DNA of 64,000 nt from Mycobacterium deserti. Its GTDB lineage: Bacteria > Actinomycetota > Actinomycetes > Mycobacteriales > Mycobacteriaceae. A program made the translations under genes and the position numbers. Positions 1 through 9,468 of the stretch are shown piece by piece. The stretch's first letter is position 1. Each line of letters opens with the position of its first letter. The stretch covers positions 62,001-126,000 of the forward strand of contig NZ_JAODWD010000001.1 in the NCBI RefSeq assembly GCF_025345615.1. Direction: 5' to 3'. The notes beneath the pieces were generated by a model. It ran no database searches and was not told the origin of the DNA. It worked only from the letters and a program-made list of their open reading frames with translations.

Positions 1-448
1 CCTGGCCGCGGTAGTCGTCGGCCAGCTTGCCGACGTGCCGGGGCAGCGACCCCGCGGCCACATCGGCCAGGCTCGTCTCTTCAAGCACCGATCGCATACT
101 CGCGCGCAGCGCACGCCAGACGTCGGTCAGCGCCGTCGTCGGCCCCGAGTACGGCAGGTCGCCGAGGCCGATGTCACGCACACTGGCGAGCGGGCCGTCG
201 ATGCAGCGCAACACGTCGGCGATGCTGATGTCGCCCGCAGGCCGGGCCAGTTCATATCCACCTTCGCGGCCCCGCTGACTGCGCACCAACCGATCGGTTC
301 GCAGGGCGGAGAGGATGTCGACCAGAAACTGCGGCGGAATGCCCTGCGCCTTGGCCAGATCGTCGGTCTTGACCAGCACACCGTCATCCGCAGTGGCCAA
401 CTGCACCATCGCGCGCACGGCGTACTCAGCTTTGGCCGACATCCGCAT
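1..448 (-). CDS. Rrf2-family transcriptional regulator (3' end cut by window edge)
   Basis: The product starts [18 protein letters not shown] and continues with a winged-helix typical of Rrf2 proteins (IscR/CymR/NsrR relatives): an N-terminal helix, a recognition region around [19 protein letters not shown] and the wing [16 protein letters not shown]. About 149 residues are visible and the stop lies outside the window. Only one cysteine (near residue 84, RCIDG) is seen, so the three-Cys Fe-S cluster of IscR is not evident; a CymR-like mode sensing sulfur status is an inference. It lies beside cysQ, cysNC and cysD. In M. tuberculosis Rv1287, also Rrf2-type, follows cysDN, which supports a role in sulfur-assimilation control. 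Its likely target is the inverted repeat upstream of cysD. Confidence 0.9.
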   Translation of the reverse strand, partial: MRMSAKAEYAVRAMVQLATADDGVLVKTDDLAKAQGIPPQFLVDILSALRTDRLVRSQRGREGGYELARPAGDISIADVLRCIDGPLASVRDIGLGDLPYSGPTTALTDVWRALRASMRSVLEETSLADVAAGSLPRHVGKLADDYRGQ

Positions 449-467
449 GAGGCAAGGTTAGTCAGGG

Positions 468-1199
468 TCAGCCCGCGGTGACCGCGAGCACCGCGTCGGC
501 GAACTCCGGACGGCACACCACGAGATCCGGCAGCAGCGGGTCGGGCCGGTTGTAGACCAGCGGCGAACCGTCGATGCGCGACGTGTGCAGACCGGCCGCC
601 CGGGCCACCGCGACGGGTGCCGCGGAGTCCCACTCGTACTGGCCGCCCGCGTGCACGTAGATATCCGAGATGCCCTGGACAACCGAGGCGACTTTGGCTC
701 CCGCCGAGCCCATTTCGACCAGCGTGCCATCGAGCGCGTCGCGCACGGCCAAAGCGATCGCCGGTGGCCGGGTCCGTGACACCACGATGCGCGGCCGATC
801 GGCCGTCGCGGGTGGCGGGGTGACGGCAGGCGTGGCGAAGGTGCTGCCCTGGGCGGGCAGCGCAACGGCGCCGGCCACGAGTTCACCGGAGTGCCACAGC
901 GCGACATGCACGGCCCAGTCGTCGCGCCCCAGTTCGGAGAACTCCCGGGTGCCGTCCAGTGGGTCGACAATCCACACCCGTTCGGCCGACAGTCGCGCGG
1001 GGTTGTCGGCGCCCTCTTCCGACAGCACCACGTCGTCCGGCCGCTCGGTGGCCAGCGATTCCGCCAGGAAGTCGTGGGACCGCTTGTCGCCCGCTGCTTT
1101 TCGCTCGCCCTCGCTGGCGTTCGCGAGTTCCCTGCGGACACCGAGCAGCAGCTCGCCTGCGGCTGTCGCCAGCCCTGCGGCGAGGTCGTGGTCGGTCAC
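468..1199 (-). CDS. cysQ: 3'-phosphoadenosine 5'-phosphate phosphatase CysQ (inositol monophosphatase family)
   Basis: This 243-residue member of the lithium-sensitive phosphatase superfamily should hydrolyse PAP (and PAPS) to AMP, removing the by-product of sulfate activation. Metal-binding motifs are visible: SEE at residues 60-62 and DPLDGT at 79-84 (within WIVDPLDGTREF); a third metal motif, EWDSAAP, lies near residue 190. The GTG start at 1199 overlaps the cysNC stop by four bases (GTGA), so the gene is translationally coupled to the APS/PAPS-forming enzyme. In M. tuberculosis cysQ lies elsewhere (Rv2131c, from memory), so its place inside the cys operon is a local arrangement. Confidence 0.88.
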   Translation of the reverse strand: MTDHDLAAGLATAAGELLLGVRRELANASEGERKAAGDKRSHDFLAESLATERPDDVVLSEEGADNPARLSAERVWIVDPLDGTREFSELGRDDWAVHVALWHSGELVAGAVALPAQGSTFATPAVTPPPATADRPRIVVSRTRPPAIALAVRDALDGTLVEMGSAGAKVASVVQGISDIYVHAGGQYEWDSAAPVAVARAAGLHTSRIDGSPLVYNRPDPLLPDLVVCRPEFADAVLAVTAG

Positions 1200-3040
1200 C
1201 GCCGGCTTTCCAACATCTCGATGACCATCTGTGCCAGCTCGTCGGGCGTGCGCTCCGGCGTCAGCTGCAGATCCGGATTCTTCGGCCGTTGATACGGGCT
1301 GTCGATCCCGGTGAAGTGCGTGATCTCACCGGCACGCGCCTTGGCGTACAGGCCCTTCGGGTCGCGGCGCTCGCAGTCCTCCAGGGGGGTGTCGCAGAAC
1401 ACCTCGAAGAAGTCCAGACCTGCGTCAGTGGTGACCTTGCGCGCCAACGCCCGATGCTCCTCGAGCGGACTGATGGCAGGCACCAGGACCACCTGGCCGG
1501 AGTCGGCGAGGATCGCCGCCACGTGTGCCAGCCTGCGCTGGTTCTCGGCCCGGTCGGCCATCGAGAAGCCGAGGTCGGCGTTGAGGCCGTGGCGCAAGTT
1601 GTCGCCGTCGAGAACGTAGGCCGGCACGCCCTTTTCGAGCAGCTTCTGCTCGACCAGCATCGCCACCGACGACTTGCCCGACCCGGACAGCCCCGTGAAC
1701 CAGACCGTGCGGCCCTTCGACAGCCGGTCCTCGGCGTTGCACAGCGATTCGTGGCGCACGGTGTTGGGGCTCGAGGTGCGCGCCGCGACGTGCGGCAGGA
1801 TCATGCCCGCCGCGACAGTGCCGTTGGTGTTCGGGTCAATCAGGATGAACGATCCGGTCGCCGAATTGCGGCTGTACTCGTCGAGCAGCAGCGGCACCTG
1901 GGTGCGCAGCGAGATACGGCCCAGCTCATTGAGTTTGAGTGCCGTCGCGGACTTGTCCCGATGCAACGTGTTGACGTCGAGCCGGTAGTCCAGGCCGGTG
2001 ACCTTTGCGCGAGTGGTGCGGGTGGTGTGCTTGATCAGGTAGTCGCGGCCGGGCTCGAGCGCCGAACCGTCGGCCATCCAGCACACCGTAGCGTCGAAAT
2101 CCTGCGCCACCCGTGGCTGATTGTTGGGCCGCGCGATGAGATCGCCGCGGGAGATGTCGATGTCGTCGGTGAGGCTGATCGACACAGCCATCGGCGGGAA
2201 CACTTCGTCGATCGGACCGCTCGGGCCCTCGATCGCGGCGATCCGCGACGCCTGGCCGCTGGGCAGTACGACGACGTCATCACCCACCCGCATCACGCCA
2301 CCGGCCACCGTGCCCGCATAGCTGCGGTGGTCGTGGTGCTCGAGGCTCTGGGGGCGAATCACGTACTGGACGGGGAATCGCACATCGGTGAGGTTGCGGT
2401 CGCCCGCGACATAGACCTCTTCGAGATGGGCCAACAGCGGCGGCCCCTCGTACCACGGCGTGTTGTCGGATTTCGTGACGACGTTGTCGCCGTTGAGCGC
2501 CGACAACGGAATGGTCGTGACGTCCTGGATGTCCAGCCGCGCGGCGAACTCGTAGAAGTCGTCGCGAATCTTCTCGAACTGCTCTCTGTCCCAGTCGATC
2601 AGGTCCATCTTGTTGACCGCGAGAACGACGTGGCGGATGCCGAGCAGCGAGGCGAGGAAGGCGTGCCTGCGCGACTGCTCGAGCAGGCCGTGGCGCGCAT
2701 CGACCAAGACGATCGCGAGCTGCGCCGTCGACGTGCCGGTCACCATGTTGCGGGTGTACTGGATGTGTCCCGGTGTGTCGGCGATGATGAATTTGCGCTT
2801 GGGCGTGGCGAAATAGCGGTACGCGACGTCGATGGTGATGCCCTGCTCGCGCTCGGCGCGCAGGCCGTCGGTCACCAGCGCAAGGTCGGTGTAGTCGTGG
2901 CCGCGTTCCTTGGAGGTGCGCTCGACGGCGGCGAGTTGGTCCTCCATCACCGCCTTCGAATCGAAAAGCAGCCGGCCGATCAGCGTCGACTTGCCGTCGT
3001 CGACAGAGCCCGCGGTCGCGATGCGAAGCAACGTTGCCAT
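1196..3040 (-). CDS. cysNC: Bifunctional sulfate adenylyltransferase subunit 1 / adenylylsulfate kinase CysNC
   Basis: The 614-residue protein is an EF-Tu-like GTPase fused to APS kinase; with CysD it makes APS from sulfate and ATP, and the C-terminal domain phosphorylates APS to PAPS. GTPase motifs: P-loop GSVDDGKST (residues 11-19), DTPGH and NKMD. The APS kinase P-loop GLSGSGKSS lies in the last third, followed by a conserved kinase core. I chose ATG 3040 over a TTG at 3064 because AAGGGAA sits about 7 nt upstream of the ATG and the length then equals the 614 residues of M. tuberculosis CysN. It follows cysD by 31 nt. That gap contains GAGCGCTTGCGCG, a motif seen again near 28752. Confidence 0.95.
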   Translation of the reverse strand: MATLLRIATAGSVDDGKSTLIGRLLFDSKAVMEDQLAAVERTSKERGHDYTDLALVTDGLRAEREQGITIDVAYRYFATPKRKFIIADTPGHIQYTRNMVTGTSTAQLAIVLVDARHGLLEQSRRHAFLASLLGIRHVVLAVNKMDLIDWDREQFEKIRDDFYEFAARLDIQDVTTIPLSALNGDNVVTKSDNTPWYEGPPLLAHLEEVYVAGDRNLTDVRFPVQYVIRPQSLEHHDHRSYAGTVAGGVMRVGDDVVVLPSGQASRIAAIEGPSGPIDEVFPPMAVSISLTDDIDISRGDLIARPNNQPRVAQDFDATVCWMADGSALEPGRDYLIKHTTRTTRAKVTGLDYRLDVNTLHRDKSATALKLNELGRISLRTQVPLLLDEYSRNSATGSFILIDPNTNGTVAAGMILPHVAARTSSPNTVRHESLCNAEDRLSKGRTVWFTGLSGSGKSSVAMLVEQKLLEKGVPAYVLDGDNLRHGLNADLGFSMADRAENQRRLAHVAAILADSGQVVLVPAISPLEEHRALARKVTTDAGLDFFEVFCDTPLEDCERRDPKGLYAKARAGEITHFTGIDSPYQRPKNPDLQLTPERTPDELAQMVIEMLESRR

Positions 3041-3071
3041 CAGAGTTCCCTTTTCTTCGCGCAAGCGCTCA

Positions 3072-3994
<923 letters not shown>

Positions 3995-3998
<4 letters not shown>

Positions 3999-4039
3999 TT
4001 CCCCGTAAAGTTGGTAGAAATGGCCAGATTTATCTGCAT
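3995..4039 (-). CDS. Possible 14-codon leader ORF upstream of cysD
   Basis: ATG at 4039 opens MQINLAISTNFTGK, ending in a TGA that overlaps the tandem ATGs of cysD. It has no cysteines, so it is not the poly-Cys type of leader known upstream of some mycobacterial sulfur genes. No clear -10 sits at the leaderless distance. It could couple translation to cysD or be fortuitous. Confidence 0.2.
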
Positions 4040-4047
4040 AACCAGAT
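4025..4047. promoter_or_regulatory. ATCTG/CAGAT inverted-repeat cluster, candidate Rrf2 operator
   Basis: Three half-sites are arranged as CAGAT (4025-4029), ATCTG (4032-4036) and CAGAT (4043-4047). This gives one inverted repeat with a 2-nt spacer and a second with a 6-nt spacer, extended to ATATCTG/CAGATAA on the minus strand. The stretch is AT-rich in GC-rich surroundings and lies 27-50 nt upstream of cysD. Assigning it to the Rrf2 protein encoded in the operon is inference. Confidence 0.5.
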
Positions 4048-4111
4048 ATGAAACCAGCCGCGACCGGCGATTGTCAACGTTCTGTGGGCCGCCGCTCCGA
4101 TTCGCGCTGAG

Positions 4112-4603
4112 TTAGCGGGTGACCTCGTTCAAACGGCCGGTCGCGACGTCGAAGACGAAGCCGCGCAGCGACTCGTGCTTGGTGACGAACGGGCTGGCCT
4201 CGATCCGGCGCACTGACTGACGCACGTCCTCTTCGAGGTCATTGAACGCCTCCGCGGCCCACCCGGGCTTGATGCCGGTGTCGTCCTGGATTGCACGCTT
4301 GAAGTCGTCATCGGTGAAGGTCAGCATTCCGCAGTCGGTGTGGTGGATCAGGATGATCTCTTTGGTGCCGAGCAGCCGCTGGCTGATGGCCAGCGACCGG
4401 ATCTCGTCGTCGGTGATCACACCTCCGGCGTTGCGGATCACGTGCGCCTCACCGTCGCCGAGGCCGAGGATCCGGTAGACGTCGAGCCGGGCGTCCATGC
4501 ACGCCACCACCGCCACCTGCCTGCTCGGAGGCAGCGGCAATGGTCCGGAGAAGGAACCCGCGTACGCCTCGTTGTTCTTCAGGTACTCGTCGGTGACGGA
4601 CAT
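4112..4603 (-). CDS. canA: Beta-carbonic anhydrase CanA
   Basis: A 163-residue beta-class carbonic anhydrase (reversible CO2 hydration). Zinc and active-site residues are visible: C35 and D37/R39 in ACMDAR, and the HHTDCG motif supplying the second His and Cys. Length and context match M. tuberculosis Rv1284, which precedes cysD. I chose ATG 4603 because MSVTDEYLKNNEAY matches the family N-terminus and TATCGT (minus strand) ends exactly 6 nt upstream, the spacing of a leaderless mycobacterial start. The reading frame stays open further upstream but that extension is low-complexity and not family-like. Confidence 0.94.
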   Translation of the reverse strand: MSVTDEYLKNNEAYAGSFSGPLPLPPSRQVAVVACMDARLDVYRILGLGDGEAHVIRNAGGVITDDEIRSLAISQRLLGTKEIILIHHTDCGMLTFTDDDFKRAIQDDTGIKPGWAAEAFNDLEEDVRQSVRRIEASPFVTKHESLRGFVFDVATGRLNEVTR

Positions 4604-4609
4604 GAGTCG

Positions 4610-4615
4610 ACGATA
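4610..4615 (-). promoter_or_regulatory. -10 box of leaderless canA
   Basis: Minus-strand TATCGT fits TAnnnT and is followed by 6 nt before the canA ATG. A perfect hairpin CCGCGG-TT-CCGCGG (4619-4632) lies just upstream, in the spacer to the divergent Lnt-like gene. Confidence 0.5.
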
Positions 4616-4690
4616 GACCCGCGGTTCCGCGGACAGCAGGCGGCGAAGTCGTCGCCCGAACAGGTCGAGGAGGGCTAGTTTGAGCGAGAC

Positions 4691-6232
4691 ATGGCCATTT
4701 CTGCGCGCAGCCTCGTGGCGCGCAGGGCAATCGCAACGGAGAACGGGCCGAAGAATTTCGCCAATTCCTGGTTCTGGCTCGCCGTCGGGGCGGCGCTGCT
4801 TCCGTTCGGTGTATTCCAGACAATCCTGCCGCTTGCGGCGTGGTGCGCACCCGTCTTCCTTCTGAGGTTCTCCCGCACGCAGCGGGCCCGTGTAGCAGTG
4901 CCAGTGCTGGCGCTGGTCCACTACCTCGCGAGCATGATCTCGCTGCGCGGCGGACTCATTCCGGAAGACCTGCTGGCTTTCTACGCGTTGGGTGGCGTCC
5001 TGGGCGTCCTTCCATTCGTCACCGACACCGTGCTGCGCACGCGGCTACCCGGGTGGGCCCGCACCCTGGTTTTCCCGTCGACTGCTGTCGCGCTGGACTG
5101 GGCGTTCGGGTTGAGTTCACTCGGCACTCTGGGCTCGGTCACCTACAGTCAGTTCGGCTTCGCGTCGCTGACGCAACTGGCTTCCGTCACCGGGATCTGG
5201 GGCATCACGTTCCTGATCGTGTGGCTCGCACCGGTGACGAATGAGCTCTGGGAGCATGGGTTCGATTGGCGTGCAACATATCCGGCCGTCATACCCTTTG
5301 CAGCCGTTCTGCTGCTCACGATATTGCTCGGCGAGCTACGGCTGGCGTTCTTCGAATCTACCGTTCCGACGGTGCGGGTGACCGCGCTCACGCCCGATCG
5401 CGAGCTCAGCCTCGGCGTGCGTTCTGCTACCGGGGCCGCGCTGGCGAGCGGCGACGAGGAGGTGCGGGCCGCCGCGCGCGCACAGTATGAGCCGATCACC
5501 GCGGACCTCCTGATGCGCACCCGCAGCGAAGCGCGGGCCGGCGCCAAAGTGGTCAGTTGGTCCGAGGCAGCTGCGCTCGTGCTAAAGGAGGACGAAGCGG
5601 CGTTAATCGGCCGCGCGCGGACCCTCGCACGCGAGGAGGGTATCTATCTTTCGCTCGGCCTCGTCGTCCAGTCACGCACGGACCGACACCCGTTCGCCGA
5701 GAACCGAGCGGTCATGATCGACCCGTCGGGACAGGTCGTTCAGGACTACTTCAAAACCGTTCACCCACTCGGCGAGGCTGAGTACTTCGCACCCGGGCCG
5801 GGCGTGATAGCGACAACCGACACGCCATACGGTCGGATCGCCACTGTGATCTGCTTCGACGCGGACTTTCCAGCGCTGGTTCGCCAGGCCGGTCAGGCCC
5901 GGGCAGACATACTGCTGGTGCCATCGAACGACTGGCAACCGGTCGACACGATCCACGCTCGCGCCGCGACATATCGAGCCGTCGAAAACGGACTCGCGCT
6001 CGTTCGCCCGACCGGCAACGGTATCTCGATCGCGGTGAACCACCTGGGGCAAACCCTGGCGACGGCTGATTACTTCACGACTCCGGCCCTGACAATGGTG
6101 GCCGACGTGCCCACGCGTGGCGTTGCGACCGTGTACGCGCGACTCGGCGACACGTTCGCGTATGTCTGTATCGCTCTGCTGGCACTTCTCGGAGCAGCGG
6201 CGCTGGCGGCAGGGCGAATCGGCAGACGATAA
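4691..6232 (+). CDS. Lnt-like apolipoprotein N-acyltransferase paralog (CN hydrolase)
   Basis: 513 residues. The N-terminal half holds several hydrophobic segments (about 28-60, 70-110, 120-220); a nitrilase-fold domain follows (about 225-475), then a last membrane segment (485-505). The Glu-Lys-Cys triad is intact: E292 (SWSEAA), K355 (DYFKTVHPLGEAEYF) and C388 (VICFDADF). This matches the size and layout of apolipoprotein N-acyltransferase, which transfers a fatty acid to the N-terminal Cys of lipoproteins. The known mycobacterial Lnt is the Ppm1-linked enzyme elsewhere, so this is probably a second, divergent copy with an unproven acceptor. It runs divergently from canA and seems slightly less GC-rich than its neighbours; it has no M. 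tuberculosis counterpart at this locus. Confidence 0.8.
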   Translation: MAISARSLVARRAIATENGPKNFANSWFWLAVGAALLPFGVFQTILPLAAWCAPVFLLRFSRTQRARVAVPVLALVHYLASMISLRGGLIPEDLLAFYALGGVLGVLPFVTDTVLRTRLPGWARTLVFPSTAVALDWAFGLSSLGTLGSVTYSQFGFASLTQLASVTGIWGITFLIVWLAPVTNELWEHGFDWRATYPAVIPFAAVLLLTILLGELRLAFFESTVPTVRVTALTPDRELSLGVRSATGAALASGDEEVRAAARAQYEPITADLLMRTRSEARAGAKVVSWSEAAALVLKEDEAALIGRARTLAREEGIYLSLGLVVQSRTDRHPFAENRAVMIDPSGQVVQDYFKTVHPLGEAEYFAPGPGVIATTDTPYGRIATVICFDADFPALVRQAGQARADILLVPSNDWQPVDTIHARAATYRAVENGLALVRPTGNGISIAVNHLGQTLATADYFTTPALTMVADVPTRGVATVYARLGDTFAYVCIALLALLGAAALAAGRIGRR

Positions 6233-6240
6233 GGGGACAG

Positions 6241-6254
6241 CGCCCTGCCGGGCG
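6241..6254. terminator. Small hairpin between convergent genes
   Basis: CGCCC-TGCC-GGGCG forms a 5-bp stem with a 4-nt loop in the 30-bp gap between the Lnt-like gene and the convergent GT39 gene. There is no T-tract, as is usual in mycobacteria; termination is an inference from position. Confidence 0.3.
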
Positions 6255-6262
6255 ACGCACGG

Positions 6263-8128
6263 TTACTTGCTGATTGGTGCGCTCAGGTCGTAGACCGTGG
6301 TCCCCCCGACGTCGATCGGCGAGAAGGTCTGCTGCACCCACGCCGTGATGTCACTCGCGTTCTGCGAGCCGTGGCCGGGCGGGCCGCCGCGATGACCGGG
6401 AATGAAGTACCGAACCTGACCGTCGGCGACGTAGGCCTGGAACTGCGCCAGCGTCGGCGAGTTGTCCGACCCCGTGAAACCACCGATCGCCATGACCGAC
6501 GCGCCGGTCTTGAGCTCCAGGTCGCCTGCGAGCATCGAGCCGACCGTGGCCGCCGCCCACCGGGTGTCTGCGCCGCCGACGAGGTGCTCGAGCGCGGGAT
6601 TTTCCTGTGCGAATCCGCCGGGCCCGCGAGCACCGTCCGGCGATGTCTGATCGCCGCGGCTGGGCCCGGCCATGACCATCGGGCCGCTGTGCGTGTTGGT
6701 GACGGTCGCCAGGGTGTAGGCCGCAGGCGCGCCAACTCCGAAAAGCATTGCCCCGACGGCTACGACGGCCGTGACGCGGCCGAGCCGGTGAACGCCGACC
6801 ACAAGTACCGACGCGGCCATCACCGACCCTGCCAGCACGATCCAGCGCAACGCGGGCCACCAGTCGGGCGTGCGGTCGAGCAGGATGAACGCCCACACGC
6901 CAGTGGTCGCCGACATGGCTGCCAGCACCAACCGCGGTCCGAAGAAGGCCCTGCCCCGCCACAGCTCACGCACCGAGATGCCGATCAGCGCCGCGATCGC
7001 GGGCGCCAGCGCCACCGTGTAGTACGGGTGGATGGTGCCGTCCATGAAGCTGAACACCGCGCCGGTCACCAGTAACCATCCGCTCCACAGCAGCAGTGCG
7101 GCGCGCAGCCGTCCGGTACGGACGGTGTGGCGGGTGAACCACAGACCGGCAACCAGACCGATCAGCGCGGCGGGCAGCAGCCAGGACGCCTCCGTTCCCA
7201 TCGAGAGGCCGAAAAGTCGCCCGATGCCGGCCTCACCGCCGAAGAAGAGGTTGGCTCCACCTCCGGGCGGACCGCCGGGCCCGCCTTCGCCACCGGCGAT
7301 GCGTTGAATGCCGTTGTAGCCGAACGCCAGTTGCAGCAGGCTGTTGTCCGTCGATCCGCCGATGAACGGTCGCGAGCCGGCGGGCCACAGGCTCACCAGT
7401 GCGATGAACCAGCCGGCCGAGACGATCATGGACGCCGCACCGACGGCCAAGGCGCCGACACGCTTCCACAGGCCAACCGGTGCCGCGACGAGGAACGCGA
7501 GCGCGAAGCCGGGCACCACCAGGAAGGCCTGCAGCATCTTCGTCAAGAATGCGAAACCCAGGGCGCAGCCCGCCAGCGCGACCCAGCGCGTGCTCGCCGT
7601 CTCGGTAGCCCGCATCATGAAGTAGGCGGCGACGACGAGCAGCAACACCAGCAGTGCGTCGGGATTGTTGAACCGGAACATCAATGCGGCTACCGGCGTC
7701 AACGCAAGGGCGGTCCCGGCCATGAGGCCTGCAGCCGGGCCGCTGCAGCGCCGGACCGTGGCGTACAGCACGGCGACAGCGCCCACACCCATCAGCGCCT
7801 GCGGCAGCAGCATCGTGAATGCGTTGAAGCCGAGGATCCTGCCGGACAGGGCCATCACCCACAGCGCGGCGGGTGGCTTGTCGACGGTGATCGCGTTGCC
7901 GGCGTCCAGTGAGCCGAAAAGCCACGCCTTCCAGTCCTGCGTCCCGGCTTGGACGGCGGCCGCGTAATAGCTGTTGGCCCAGCCCGACGAGCCGAGCGCC
8001 CACAGGTACAGCATCGCCGTGCCCGTCAGTAGTGCCAGCAGCGCGGGCCGTACCCAACGGGGCGCCGCGCCGGAGGCGCGATCTGTCTGGGTCGCGACGG
8101 GTGGTCGAACGTCTGCCGTGATGGCCAT
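6263..8128 (-). CDS. GT39-family (PMT/ArnT-like) membrane glycosyltransferase 1
   Basis: A 621-residue polytopic protein of the YkcB/ArnT type (GT39-like C superfamily), expected to move a sugar from polyprenyl phosphate to an acceptor outside the membrane. After a short cytoplasmic tail the first helix (about 28-50) leads to an extracytoplasmic loop with QDWKAWLFGSLDAGNAITVD and the conserved DKPP; about ten further helices follow. The last about 120 residues form a soluble extracytoplasmic domain with AIGGFTGSDNSPTLAQFQAY, shared with the second GT39 gene at 9469-11322. Gly/Pro-rich loop near 285. It is the last gene of the operon led by the two-component system; the gap to the GT2-GtrA gene is 27 nt. 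Substrate is unknown. Confidence 0.85.
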   Translation of the reverse strand: MAITADVRPPVATQTDRASGAAPRWVRPALLALLTGTAMLYLWALGSSGWANSYYAAAVQAGTQDWKAWLFGSLDAGNAITVDKPPAALWVMALSGRILGFNAFTMLLPQALMGVGAVAVLYATVRRCSGPAAGLMAGTALALTPVAALMFRFNNPDALLVLLLVVAAYFMMRATETASTRWVALAGCALGFAFLTKMLQAFLVVPGFALAFLVAAPVGLWKRVGALAVGAASMIVSAGWFIALVSLWPAGSRPFIGGSTDNSLLQLAFGYNGIQRIAGGEGGPGGPPGGGANLFFGGEAGIGRLFGLSMGTEASWLLPAALIGLVAGLWFTRHTVRTGRLRAALLLWSGWLLVTGAVFSFMDGTIHPYYTVALAPAIAALIGISVRELWRGRAFFGPRLVLAAMSATTGVWAFILLDRTPDWWPALRWIVLAGSVMAASVLVVGVHRLGRVTAVVAVGAMLFGVGAPAAYTLATVTNTHSGPMVMAGPSRGDQTSPDGARGPGGFAQENPALEHLVGGADTRWAAATVGSMLAGDLELKTGASVMAIGGFTGSDNSPTLAQFQAYVADGQVRYFIPGHRGGPPGHGSQNASDITAWVQQTFSPIDVGGTTVYDLSAPISK

Positions 8129-8155
8129 GAGTTGTGGTCCTCTGTGTCGTAGTGG

Positions 8156-9412
8156 TCAGCGGGCACGCCGGGGGTGAAACACCCAGCCCCGCAACAGAAC
8201 AAACCGCGCCGCGGTGGATGTCAGATTGGCCGCCACGAGGACGGCCAGTTCGACGAGATGATGGGGTTGGGCCACCAGAAGGTGCAGCACTGCCAGCGTG
8301 CCGCTGGTGATGGCCAGTGCGATCGCGAACACGAGTAGGCCCTCGACGTGGTGCCGGGCGACCATGGCGCGACCGCCGACACCGAACGTGAACCGCCGAT
8401 TGGCGGCGGTGTTGCCGATCGCGGTGAGCAGGAGTGCGACGAGGTTGGCGGCCTGGGCGCCGAGCCAGCCCTGCATGAGCATGAACAGCACCACATATGC
8501 GGCGGTCGACACGACGCCGACGGCGCCGAACCGCACCACCTGCCGGATCAACGATCCCGGTGCGGCCGAGTCGCGTGGCGATGCCAGTTGGGCGGCAATG
8601 GTGTTCACCGGTATCGAGCCGTTGGCGAAGCCTCGCAACATTCGTCCGATGCCTTTCAGGTCGGCGGTGGCGGTCGCGACGATGTCGACCCGGCTGTCCG
8701 GATCGTCGACCCAGTCCACCGGTACTTCGTGAATGCGGAGTCCGCTGCGCTCGGCCAGCACCAGCAGTTCGGTGTCGAAGAACCATCCGGCGTCAGCGAC
8801 GTGCGGCAGCAGGCGGTGCGCGACGTCGGCGCGAATGGCCTTGAAGCCGCACTGCGCATCGGAGAACCCGGTCGCCAGTGTGGATTTGAGGATGATGTTG
8901 TAGCAGCGGGAGATCACTTCGCGCTTCGTGCCGCGCACCACCCGCGAGCCGCGGCCCAGCCGGGTCCCGATCGCGAGGTCCGAGTGGCCGGAGATCAGCG
9001 GCGCCACCAGCGGGGCGAGTGCGGCGAGGTCGGTGGACAGGTCCACATCCATGTACGCCAGCACCGGCGCGTCGGACTGCGTCCAGACGGCGTGCAGCGC
9101 GCGGCCGCGCCCCTTCTGCTGGAGCCGCATCACCCGTACGTCGCCGAGCTCGGCCGCGAGTTCGGCGGCGACGCACGGTGTTTCGTCGGTGCTCGCATTG
9201 TCGGCAATGGTGATGCGTGCCGGGAAGGGGAACTGTTCGCGAAGGTGGCGATGCAACCGGTGTACCGAATCGGACAGGACGGCCTGCTCGTTGTACACCG
9301 GGATCACCACATCGAGTACCGGCACGCCCGCGGCGCGGGCCGCTGCGGCGGCGTTCGGTCGCGGTTCGAAGCGGGTGCGCCCGGTGCTGCGGGCCAGGAC
9401 GATGTCGGTCAT
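8156..9412 (-). CDS. Bifunctional GT2 glycosyltransferase / GtrA-family protein
   Basis: About 418 residues. The N-terminal GT2 domain (about 25-260) has VVIPVYNEQAVL, DNASTDET and the DxD-type YMDVDLSTD, like polyprenyl-phosphate mannose/glucose synthases (DPM1/YkcC). The C-terminal part (about 285-415) is a four-helix GtrA domain, thought to flip polyprenyl-phosphate sugars. The protein can therefore supply the lipid-linked sugar used by the two flanking GT39 enzymes. The frame is open far upstream; ATG 9412 (MTDIVLARSTG) or ATG 9421 (MAVMTDIV) is the likely start, neither with a strong ribosome site. Confidence 0.87.
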   Translation of the reverse strand: MTDIVLARSTGRTRFEPRPNAAAAARAAGVPVLDVVIPVYNEQAVLSDSVHRLHRHLREQFPFPARITIADNASTDETPCVAAELAAELGDVRVMRLQQKGRGRALHAVWTQSDAPVLAYMDVDLSTDLAALAPLVAPLISGHSDLAIGTRLGRGSRVVRGTKREVISRCYNIILKSTLATGFSDAQCGFKAIRADVAHRLLPHVADAGWFFDTELLVLAERSGLRIHEVPVDWVDDPDSRVDIVATATADLKGIGRMLRGFANGSIPVNTIAAQLASPRDSAAPGSLIRQVVRFGAVGVVSTAAYVVLFMLMQGWLGAQAANLVALLLTAIGNTAANRRFTFGVGGRAMVARHHVEGLLVFAIALAITSGTLAVLHLLVAQPHHLVELAVLVAANLTSTAARFVLLRGWVFHPRRAR

Positions 9413-9468
9413 GACAGCCATGGTCGGGTAGCGGCTTGTGCTGGCCGTGGGCCGTGGCTGTGCGCCCG

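Noticed and set aside
7233-8786. A 517-codon minus-strand frame across the GT39 and GT2 genes
   Set aside because: Arg/His-rich shadow; it overlaps two well-supported genes in another frame.
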